A program made the translations under genes and the position numbers. 64,000 bases of DNA, from contig NZ_VOHS01000007.1 in NCBI RefSeq assembly GCF_007896845.1, positions 202,547-266,546 of the forward strand. Reading direction: 5' to 3'. Shown in pieces: positions 57,089 through 64,000 of this stretch. A model generated the notes under the pieces. It made no database searches, was not told where the DNA came from, and saw nothing but the letters and a program-made list of their open reading frames with translations. Position 1 is the stretch's first letter. Every line of letters begins with the position of its first letter. Source of the stretch: Chitinophaga pinensis (GTDB lineage: Bacteria; Bacteroidota; Bacteroidia; Chitinophagales; Chitinophagaceae).

Positions 57089-58459
57089 TTACCAGTTTAC
57101 TTCGATATAGTCCTTGAATAGTTTACCTGCCAGTTTTTCGCCTTGCATGCCCCTGTAAATAGGGTCATAGATCCTGGCGGCTGCATCATCCAGCATAAGC
57201 GGCGGAATAATCCCTTTTTCTTCCAGACGGGTACGTTTCTCTATCGGATTGCCGGTTGATACCCATCCTACGTCAACGCTATTCATGTAAATTTCATTGT
57301 CTGCATAGTCCCGGCCGCTGGTTCGGGTCATCATATTCAGGGCCGCTTTAGTCATGTTGGTATGCGGGTGGAAGATGGTTTTGCCTTCATAGCTGAATTG
57401 CCCTTCGGAAGAACTGACATTGATGATATACTTATCATGGAATGAAGACTTCATCAGCAGTGGTTTCAATCTGCTGTTCAGCATAAAGGGTGCGATATTA
57501 TTCACAAGGTTGGCAGATAATACCTCGGCGGTATCAATCTCTTCCAGTTTCATCGTCCATGAGTTACTGTCGCGCAGATCAAGGGGCTGGTCAAAGAAAT
57601 CTGTCTTATGTGCCGGAAAGAAAGTCTGTGCCGCGAGTAAAGCCTCGTTGGATTCCAGTTTCAAAGGTACACCTATCATCGGATTAGCCAGTATACGTGA
57701 CTGGTCTTCCGGTGTAATTGTGTCTAACTGAAATTGCTTGTCGATCAATGGTTTATAGTAGGCGGCAGGATAAGAGATGGTCTGTGCCGCATTATTGATA
57801 ATAATATCGAGACCGGAAAAATTCTCCTGTACATATTGCAGGAACATTTCCACCTGCGGAATGGAAATAAGATCCAAACTGTAGATGAACAGGCGGTGTT
57901 TCCAGTGATGGAAGTCGGGTTCTTTGCTGTAGCTTAACAGGGCATCTGCTGCAAACCGGGTTGTAGCTATCACTGTAGCACCATCCCGCAATAGTTTGAG
58001 CGTGGTGACGTAACCAATCTTCATACGGGCGCCGGTAACGATCGCGGTTCTGTTGTGAAGATCCAGCCGTTGCGCCTTTTTCTCTACATGAATATCGGCA
58101 CATTCCGGACACAGGCGATGGTAATGGTGATGCAGCTGTGTATATTGTCTTCTGCAGGCATAACAGACAATCGCATTTGGGATGGTCTGTTGCAAGGGAA
58201 TCGCTATCACATTTTCAGGCGCCTCATTGACGGAGGATTGCCTTGCTTGTCTGAAGACGGCTGTTTTTTCAATGGCATTGAGACTGACAGTCCTGCGTTC
58301 GTTTGCGGCTGTCAGTTTGATATCTTTTTTGGCTGTTTTATAAATTTTGGTGACCAGACCTTTCAGGCGGTTGGTATCGGGAGAGTCGAAAGGATGTTTA
58401 CCCAGGAACTGTAAAATCTCATAAAACTTGTCCCATTCCTGCTGCGAAAATTCCTGCAT
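57089..58459 (-). CDS. Short-chain dehydrogenase fused to a zinc-ribbon-containing N-terminal region
   Basis: 456 residues. Residues 1 to about 95 are helical; then a zinc ribbon with C99-x2-C102 and C117-x2-C120; then an SDR Rossmann domain from about 135 (TAIVTGARMKIGY, DIIINNAAQT). The catalytic serine is in INVSSSEGQFSY. The usual Tyr-x3-Lys is replaced: the lysine is in HTNMTKAAL, but a Thr stands where Tyr should be. Large-insert SDRs of this type occur widely and are uncharacterised. The ribbon suggests protein or nucleic-acid contacts. Expressed alone. Confidence 0.82.
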   Translation of the reverse strand: MQEFSQQEWDKFYEILQFLGKHPFDSPDTNRLKGLVTKIYKTAKKDIKLTAANERRTVSLNAIEKTAVFRQARQSSVNEAPENVIAIPLQQTIPNAIVCYACRRQYTQLHHHYHRLCPECADIHVEKKAQRLDLHNRTAIVTGARMKIGYVTTLKLLRDGATVIATTRFAADALLSYSKEPDFHHWKHRLFIYSLDLISIPQVEMFLQYVQENFSGLDIIINNAAQTISYPAAYYKPLIDKQFQLDTITPEDQSRILANPMIGVPLKLESNEALLAAQTFFPAHKTDFFDQPLDLRDSNSWTMKLEEIDTAEVLSANLVNNIAPFMLNSRLKPLLMKSSFHDKYIINVSSSEGQFSYEGKTIFHPHTNMTKAALNMMTRTSGRDYADNEIYMNSVDVGWVSTGNPIEKRTRLEEKGIIPPLMLDDAAARIYDPIYRGMQGEKLAGKLFKDYIEVNW

Positions 58460-58488
58460 GGAGAAATGCTTATAAATACTGGAAATGA

Positions 58489-58561
58489 TCAGGGGACAAG
58501 GATTCGAACCCGTAACCTTCTACTTGCATAGTAGAGGCTCTTCCACTTGAGCTACCCCCGA
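58489..58561 (-). tRNA. tRNA-Ala (UGC), unusual: A33, extra base in T arm
   Basis: Acceptor TCGGGGG/CCCCTGA with the alanine identity pair G3-U70; D arm GCTC-AAGTGGAA-GAGC with GG; anticodon stem TCTAC/GTAGA with loop TATGCAA, anticodon TGC. Three oddities: position 33 is A where U is almost universal, the T arm ACGGG-TTCGAAT-CCTTGT has one extra T, and the base after the acceptor is T. CCA is not encoded. It lies 29 bases upstream of the SDR start on the same strand. Either a tRNA with two sequence errors, a divergent isoacceptor, or a pseudo-tRNA. Confidence 0.7.
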
Positions 58562-58741
58562 CCGCCGCGAAGGTATGACGTATTATGTTATTTTATACGT
58601 AAACTTTTTGTTCTCATTTGTTTACCATTGAATTGGCTGTTCAATGTGTTATCAGGCAATTTTTAGCTTTTCTTAACATGGCTGTTTATGGAATTTTTTC
58701 CATTGGAGAATCCTGTGCGGTATAACCAAAATTGATTTCCC

Positions 58742-59284
58742 ATGAGCCAAAAGCACATTTCCGTTGTAGCGAAGCTGATACTCGGTTTAGTCTTCTCTAC
58801 ATTATCTGTAGCCACCTATGCACAAGATAAATACAGCTATGTTTACTTCAACAAAATGACAGAAGTTACTGGAACAGAATATGTTATTGCCAGTATATAT
58901 GATATGGGTAAGACGTTCATGGCCCGTGACCCGCGTCTTTTATTTATCAATACGAAAAACGGGCATACGAAGCAGGTAGAATTCCCCGGAGGGGGATACT
59001 GGCATTCCATCACACAGGTCAGGATAGACAGTCTGCAGATAAACAGGATCGTACTTGAAGCGCAGACAGTCGATCTGGATCACCGGAAAGGTATCAGCTG
59101 GACTGATCCTACTCAGTTGGTAGTTATATCGCCGGATGGGGAAGAAAAGGTGCAGTTGACGGAGGATAGTTTTTTTGTACGTACCTGGATTGTAAACAAT
59201 CAGACGGGCACTGTCACTGTTACAGGCCATTATGACACAAATGATAATGGTAAATATGATAAAACGGACAAAACCAGATCCTGA
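58742..59284 (+). CDS. Exported protein of unknown function
   Basis: 180 residues with a signal peptide (SVVAKLILGLVFSTLSVATYAQ). The mature part is beta-rich (RLLFINTKNGHTKQVEFPGG, PTQLVVISPDGEEKVQL) and ends in HYDTNDNGKYDKTDKT, which resembles a calcium-binding loop. Similar exported beta proteins of unknown role are frequent in Bacteroidota. It ends before a long perfect palindrome. Confidence 0.65.
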   Translation: MSQKHISVVAKLILGLVFSTLSVATYAQDKYSYVYFNKMTEVTGTEYVIASIYDMGKTFMARDPRLLFINTKNGHTKQVEFPGGGYWHSITQVRIDSLQINRIVLEAQTVDLDHRKGISWTDPTQLVVISPDGEEKVQLTEDSFFVRTWIVNNQTGTVTVTGHYDTNDNGKYDKTDKTRS

Positions 59285-59358
59285 TTTATGATTTGAAAAC
59301 GTTTAAATTGGTGGCAAGAATATAGAATCGGGACTGGTATTATTAATAAATACTGTTT

Positions 59359-59426
59359 TGATCATAGTCATCCTTCGTTGATCCTTCGTTCATGAACGAA
59401 GGATCAACGAAGGATGACTATGATCA
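59359..59426. repeat. 68-base perfect palindrome between convergent genes
   Basis: Two 34-base arms without any mismatch, centred on TTCATGAA at 59389-59396. Each arm contains the tandem direct repeat ATCCTTCGTT, ATCCTTCGTT. It lies between the ends of the exported-protein gene and the AraC gene. It could be a bidirectional terminator, but the stem is far longer and less GC-rich than the others in this window, and no T run follows. Confidence 0.9.
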
Positions 59427-59446
59427 GATAAAGAATAGACCGTTTC

Positions 59447-60298
59447 TTATTTCAGATCTTTAAACGCCGACGGCGTCATCCCTGTATGAGACTTAAAGAA
59501 TTTGGAGAAATTAGCATGATCATAAAACCCGAGGCTAAATACGATCTCTTTTACTGTCATGGATGACGTTTTAAGCAGCCTTTTTGCCTCCAGCAGCACT
59601 CTGTCCTGTATCAGTGAGGATGCGGCGACATTTAGCTGTTTTTGGCATACCATATTCAGATAATTGGGAGAGATATTGATGGCATGTGCATAGAAAGCGA
59701 CAGAACGTTGTTCTTTAAAGCATTTATCAATCAGCCCGATGAACTGTGAAAGGATAGCATTGGAATTGTAAATGTCAAAGTCGCTGAAGCGCTTCTCTGC
59801 TGTTTTGCTGATCAGTAACCCGATGATACCACAGCGGGCTTTAACCAGTGCTTCGAAAGGCTCGTTTTTTTCAAGTTCTTTCTGTACACAACGGAATTCG
59901 TACAAGAGGGAATCATATGCACCTTTCTTCAATGTCATCACGGGGTGACGTTGATATAGCGCAGATGAAAAACGCAGGTTGGGAAGAAAGGATTCGAATG
60001 CTTCCTTTTCTATCATCAGCTGATAACCTACGGTTTCCTTTTTTATTTTCCATTGATGTACCTGTCCGGGAAAGACCATGTGTAATTGTAGATGTGCAAT
60101 AGGATGTTCCACAAAATCGATGGTATGTATTCCACGTCCTTCTTCGAAGAGTATAGCGATGAAGAAGTCATGTTTATGAGCTTCATCGATTGATCTTTCT
60201 CCGCGTAGTTCATGAAACAGTACAGTGCAGTCTTCGGATTTACCCTGACTGAACTCCTGAATGCTCAATACCGGAAAATGATCTTTCTGATAATTCAT
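59447..60298 (-). CDS. AraC-family transcriptional regulator
   Basis: 283 residues. An N-terminal cupin-type sensor (HDFFIAILFEEGRGIHTIDF, HMVFPGQVHQWKI) is followed by two helix-turn-helix motifs (SVAFYAHAINISPNYLNMVC and VKEIVFSLGFYDHANFSKFF) and the terminal GMTPSAFKDL. An activator that senses a small ligand. The gene upstream on the same strand (amidohydrolase) ends 137 bases away; this could be its target, but no binding site is visible. Confidence 0.92.
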   Translation of the reverse strand: MNYQKDHFPVLSIQEFSQGKSEDCTVLFHELRGERSIDEAHKHDFFIAILFEEGRGIHTIDFVEHPIAHLQLHMVFPGQVHQWKIKKETVGYQLMIEKEAFESFLPNLRFSSALYQRHPVMTLKKGAYDSLLYEFRCVQKELEKNEPFEALVKARCGIIGLLISKTAEKRFSDFDIYNSNAILSQFIGLIDKCFKEQRSVAFYAHAINISPNYLNMVCQKQLNVAASSLIQDRVLLEAKRLLKTSSMTVKEIVFSLGFYDHANFSKFFKSHTGMTPSAFKDLK

Positions 60299-60435
60299 CT
60301 GGCTGGAACGTATCGTTTGCGATAGCGCCTGTGGGCTAAATTAATGAAATAACCCAGCCCTGTCAACGATAACTGCTACACTATCAGTATCCGGGGATGT
60401 TGCTTATGATCAGAAGACAACCTTACCCTGATGGA

Positions 60436-61744
60436 TCAATGACCTGATAGAGATATTCTGGACACTGCTTCAGCTGAGCAACTGGCATCTATCAGCACGA
60501 TATTGGCATCATCTCCTTTCTTTGGCCATTGCTGCTGACCTTTATCATCGAGTGGCAGGATGTTGTAAGTAGCCAGTCTGAGACTGCGTGACAGGAGAAA
60601 TTCTGTAGAATATCCGTATAACTGTGCCATCAGATTGGCTTTCTGCAGTACGCTTCCCAGTCCCCATGTATTCCAGTGGTCAATGATACTGTCATTACCG
60701 GTGCCTACGGTTACGCCATATTTGTAAAGCGTGGGGATGGGCATGATCAGTCCGCCGAAAGGAATGGTGGACATAATCCCGATCTGTGCCTGCGCCAGTT
60801 TATCTGCTATTTCTTCCTGTTTAGCTTTTTCCAGTTTGCCTAATACAAAGCAATGGCTAAGGAAGGTTTTCCCTTTCAGTACCGGATTTTCATTGACCCT
60901 ATCGATCAGGTATTCGACGGTCTTCAGTCCGGAATCTCCTGATTCATGCAGGTGAATGTCAATGCCTTTATTGTTATCTAATGCCAGTTTAACGATGAAG
61001 TTCATTGGTTTGGCAATCTCTCCGTCCAGTGAATAAGGGTCCACACCTCCAATGAAATCAATATCCATTTTTGCGGCTTCTTTCATCAGGGAAGTGGAGT
61101 CTGTGTAATACAGCCCGTGTTGTGGAAAAGCGACCAGTTCTGCGCCAAAGGAGTCTTTTTTGTTTTCCAGTGCTTTCTGTAAGTTTTTGAGAGAGTCCAG
61201 TCTGGAGGTAGGTTCAATATTTACATGGCTTCTGGCAAAGCTGGAACCACATGATTGCAGCAGTTCTACCAGCTTTTCTGCATGATCAGTGGATGTTTTC
61301 AGCATTTCGGGAAGGATCTGCTGTTCCAGTGCGATCATGCCTTTTACGCCACCTGTTTTTTTTCTCGCAGCTTTCCATGGCCCACCATAGAAGGTTTTGT
61401 CCAGATGGATATGCATGTCTTTGAAGGCCGGCAGCATCAGGAGACCTTTGGCATCAGTTGCATTGGCTTTGGGGGCATTGGGCAGCACGGCTGTGATTTT
61501 ACCGTTGGCTATTTCAATACAGAATAGTCCGGTTTTGGTAGCGATCACTTCATCCCCTTCATATTCAAATCCTGTTTCCAGCCGTACATTTTCAGTTTCA
61601 GATTCTTATTACCAGCGATAACTTCCGTTTCGTGGGGGTTGGCAGCTTTTGCATCCGTCAGCAGGAGGGCGTGATACCTAGTCCTAGTGTGGCGAGGGCA
61701 GAATTTCTGATAAAATCTTTTCTGGAAATGTTTGTAGAACGCAT
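60436..61744 (-). pseudogene. Exported amidohydrolase, cytosine-deaminase-like, N terminus frameshifted
   Basis: The main frame (61548-60436) carries the metal-binding motifs DMHIHLDKT, DIHLHESGD, LSHCF and TGNDSIIDHW. Upstream, MRSTNISRKDFIRNSALATLGLGITP (61744) is a Tat-like signal (SRKDF) in another frame, followed by LTDAKAANPHETEVIAGNKN and RLETGFEYEGDEVIATKTG. One base is missing after the signal and another near 61590. A full-length protein of about 435 residues results. The enzyme hydrolyses a cyclic amide, amidine or amine in the periplasm. The substrate is unknown. Confidence 0.85.
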
Positions 61745-61808
61745 GGTAATAAATCTTTGCATCAAAGATAAATTGCCATGCGTAGGGATATGAGTAGGTT
61801 TTATAACA

Positions 61809-62334
61809 TTACCTGTACGATTTATAATCGGCGGGAAGAGTACGAGATCTCCACTATCCGTTTCTGCTTCGCTATAGATCTCTTCTTCGGTTTCTTCATT
61901 ATAATCGACAATGTCTTTCATGACAGAGCTGTATTTGATCCTTACCAATCCTTTATCATATATATGGTGCCATTGCCTGTCATCTGGAATTCACCGGCGT
62001 CCGGAATGTCCAGCTTAAGAATGATGTATTCTTCAAATCATAGAAGTCATCTGATTCATTGATATTATCCGGAAAGGAGAGAAAAGCTTCATCGTTACCA
62101 CTTTCCCAGCTGAATGCTATTTCTCCTTTTTCTTTTACACGACGGATAATACGTTCTTTTACCTCCCATTCCACTTGTTTGAGTTTTTCGTTTCTCCCTT
62201 TCCCATCTGGCGAGGAAGTTATTGGTTTCTTCGGTATTGTGTTGACCAGCAGGGGATTTCTTGTGGTTGGGGGGAATCCTGTTTACGTGTCCGCCACCAA
62301 AAAGTTTTTCTAAAAAGTTACTGAGTAAGCTCAT
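61809..62334 (-). pseudogene. Frameshifted gene for an acidic protein of unknown function
   Basis: From the ATG at 62334 (MSLLSNFLEKLFGGGH) pieces in three frames connect: NTEETNNFLARWEREK, then KLKQVEWEVKERIIRRVKEK and IAFSWESGNDEAFLSFPDNI, then EYIILKLDIPDAGEFQMTGN, then VMKDIVDYNEETEEEIYSEA. It ends at a TAA at 61809. About 175 residues after three or four one-base repairs. The start overlaps the end of the next upstream gene by 17 bases. I do not recognise it. Confidence 0.55.
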
Positions 62335-62583
62335 CTTTAATACTTTCCAATTGTTTTAAATCAGGGGAATATTGCCACCTATCGTTGAGTTTTACGTAGG
62401 AGAGCATTTCGTGTATGTTTGTTTCTTTCAGATAACCAGCCAGTTCCAGTGCATCAAGACCGAGCATTTCTTTCACCAGATATATTCCAAAATTGCTATG
62501 GTGATCATCAATGTGGATTTTATACCTGACATCAGCCATGGTCTTAGTACAAACTCTTTTAGTTTGCTATCAGCCGGATTCAT
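62318..62583 (-). pseudogene. Small protein of unknown function, one-base frameshift near start
   Basis: ATG at 62583 (MNPADSKLKEFVLR), then one base missing before the ATG at 62539, then MADVRYKIHIDDHHSNFGIYL and SYVKLNDRWQYSPDLKQLES to a TAA at 62318. About 88 residues. It overlaps the stop of the DUF6915-like gene by ATGA, and its own end overlaps the next start. Tight coupling suggests one functional unit. I do not recognise the family. Confidence 0.55.
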
Positions 62584-62900
62584 GGTTTGATAATATCCAG
62601 CACCTGTTCATCCACATATTTGAACCAGTGATGAGCGTGGGGACAACCCCCATAGATCTTCCTTGCAATGTTCGGCTGCAATGTCGCGGATCAGGACAGT
62701 CTGTTTATCTGTGTTGATCAGCGTTTCACCGAATTGCTGTATGCAGAGGTCAATACCATAGGTATTGTGTAAAAGGATCCTGTGCCGGTAATTAAAATAG
62801 AATAGTTTACTGCTATCCATGAATTTGTGGATATGCATGTAATCTTCTGTCTGGCCGTTAAATTTCTTTTCGATAACAGACTATGTTTCCAGTAATTCAT
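62580..62900 (-). pseudogene. DUF6915-like protein, frameshifted
   Basis: From the ATG at 62900 (MNYWKHSLLS), restored pieces read KKFNGQTEDYMHIHKFMDSSK, YRHRILLHNTYGIDLCIQQFG, VLIRDIAAEHCKEDLWGVVP and WFKYVDEQVLDIIKP. The pattern HIHKFMDSSK, HRILLHNTYGI, IRDIAAEH.KEDL is that of DUF6915. About 107 residues after three one-base repairs. Function unknown; His and Asp clusters (HIHKF, HNTYG, EHCKED) could bind metal. Overlaps the following gene by ATGA. Confidence 0.65.
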
Positions 62901-62962
62901 CAGTAAAAGGTCTTCGGGTACCTTGCAAGGTTGCTGTAATGTTTACTAAAGCGCTTTTTATT

Positions 62963-63591
62963 TTATGAATTGATATCCAGTATCAGGGAGAGCTGTTCTT
63001 TCTCATCCCTGTATACTTCAATTGTGCTTAAAGATAAGTCGGAAAGATCATGTCCCCATATACCATATTCCCGTCGGTGTTATTTCTGTTAATCAGCTCT
63101 TTTCTCTCATTCAGAGGAACTGTTTTGGTAACAGCTGATTGTTCTTCTTCTTTGTAGATCATATGATATTTGTCGCTGATGAATTGCAGGAGTTCTTTTC
63201 TCGTGAATCCTTTACCTGAAGCGGACAATTCAATATAGCGGGATTAGTCAGAGGATAATCAATGATCAGTCTGGCTTTTGTATAAGGCAGGACTATTTCA
63301 TCCGGATCGATCAACCGCTTAATTTCGGTATCCGTTTTTCTCAATATTTACCCATGGAAGGATACTATCGCCAGATGCCTCTCCGGGTGTTGCCTTTACG
63401 CTGCAATCAATAGAAAGTATCAATGTACCAAGTGTGTCGGCCTGAGCTGCCTGTTCCTGTGCGAGGGCCATAATGGAGTCAAGTTGTTCTTTGGGAATAG
63501 TTGATAGTGGATCCTGTGAGTTGCGTTGCCGGTTTTGCTGGCAACTGCAGATCAGCATGATCGCGATCGGGATAAATAATTTATAGTACAT
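62963..63591 (-). pseudogene. Lipoprotein of unknown function, several frameshifts
   Basis: Starts at the ATG at 63591 (MYYKLFIPIAIMLICSC, lipobox Cys). Pieces in several frames: EQLDSIMALAQEQAAQADTL, GDSILPWVNIEK, then TEIKRLIDPDEIVLPYTKA, then LSASGKGFTRKELLQFISDKY, then YGIWGHDLSDLSLSTIEVYR and QLSLILDINS to a TAA at 62963. About 208 residues. It starts the four-gene cluster and is followed by the DUF6915-like gene after 62 bases. Confidence 0.6.
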
Positions 63592-63745
63592 GCTACAGTT
63601 GATAGGTTGATTTAATCGTTTAAGATACAATTAAAAATAGGATTTCAGTATCAGGTAGCCGTAGATTGTTACTGTATTATTGTCCGCAGTGGGGTAAAAG
63701 GAAAGGGGGCGTAAAAGCAGGAAGCCGCATATTGAGGTGTAATAA

Positions 63746-63777
63746 ACAAGCCTGGCATTGGGAGATGCCAGGCTTGT
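63746..63777. terminator. Terminator between the lipoprotein promoter side and the EamA gene end
   Basis: ACAAGCCTGGCAT pairs perfectly with ATGCCAGGCTTGT around a 6-base loop. It probably ends transcription of the EamA gene (minus strand). Confidence 0.7.
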
Positions 63778-63857
63778 CTGAAAAAGAGCTTTATTAATAA
63801 GCATACCAGGCGACACCTTCGAGTACGTATCCTGCACGCAGGGTTACTGTTTAATGA

Positions 63858-64000
63858 TTAAGCGGCGTAAACTCGATAGGTAATACAGATAACTGCAATG
63901 ATGGCAAGGATAATACCTGCGTAATTATAGCGGTTGAGCTTTTCTTTAAAAATGATAATACCTGTCGGCTTTCCCACAATGATCACACCGAGATTCATGG
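63858..64000 (-). CDS. EamA/DMT-family transporter, C-terminal part, truncated by window edge
   Basis: The last 46 codons are present up to a TAA at 63858; the rest is off the window. The sequence GKPTGIIIFKEKLNRYNYAG and AGIILAIIAVICITYRVY is the final helix pair of an EamA or small drug/metabolite transporter (ends with the conserved F-x-E-x-L pattern). The substrate is unknown. Confidence 0.7.
   Translation of the reverse strand, partial: MNLGVIIVGKPTGIIIFKEKLNRYNYAGIILAIIAVICITYRVYAA

Noticed and set aside
63631..63837. Small open frame of 68 codons
   Set aside because: It spans a terminator hairpin and has no signal of coding use.

Overview
The window looks like the chromosome of a Bacteroidota bacterium, most probably Chitinophagaceae and close to Chitinophaga. 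The reasons are the SusC/SusD outer-membrane pairs, promoters of the Bacteroidota type (TTG about 20 bases before TAnnTTTG), sparse Shine-Dalgarno sites, lipoproteins with short lipoboxes, a LytS/LytTR pair, WG-repeat and PorT-like barrel proteins, and moderate GC. No insertion sequence, integrase, prophage or CRISPR array was seen.

Layout. 0-2.6 kb: end of a SusD-like lipoprotein gene, a long hairpin, and a BNR sialidase-like gene. 2.6-8.5 kb: a DinB-fold protein and a susC/susD pair. 9-18 kb: a tail-fibre-like surface protein, DNA polymerase IV and an FeS-type photolyase (adjacent, same strand, each broken by one missing base), a VWA protein, a second DinB protein, and a very unusual membrane-spanning regulator (LamG-like plus Kelch outside, winged helix plus TPR-like domain inside). 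17.9-23.9 kb: a susC/susD/endonuclease-exonuclease-phosphatase operon divergent from that regulator. 24-29 kb: TPR, YiiX-like, OsmC, and a divergent MarR/MFS pair with two mirrored operators. 29-31.4 kb: two proteins of unknown function.

31.5-33.9 kb is the most interesting part. A Ro60 (TROVE/VWA) gene is followed on the same strand by five tandem Y-RNA-like genes, 7-13 bases apart. All five carry the hexamer TGTCGT beside a covarying basal stem. Four carry a circularly permuted tRNA-like module (T arm, closed acceptor hairpin, D arm), each mimicking tRNA in a different way; one lacks the module. A terminator closes the array. This is the best candidate for an undescribed system: a Ro60 RNP with a family of interchangeable tRNA-mimic scaffolds.

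34-50 kb is ordinary accessory metabolism and regulation: an AhpD-like protein, a lipase-fold protein whose nucleophile serine is glycine, thioredoxin, an aldo/keto reductase, a GH128-like glycosidase, a haem-binding protein with LytS/LytTR, TetR with a DUF1348 protein, OsmC, ABC-F and a WG-repeat lipoprotein. 50-64 kb holds barrel proteins, a TraB-like protein, an ECF sigma factor, an SDR, one odd tRNA-Ala, a 68-base perfect palindrome, AraC, an amidohydrolase, a compact overlapping gene cluster with a DUF6915-like protein, and the end of an EamA transporter.

Caution on reading frames. More than a dozen genes are interrupted by single-base losses, most of them restorable by adding one base, often in a short homopolymer. 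They are sporadic at 10-19 kb and dense at 50-56 kb and 61.5-63.6 kb, while 19-50 kb is almost clean. This pattern fits uneven sequence polishing better than real decay, so genes marked pseudogene here may be intact in the organism.
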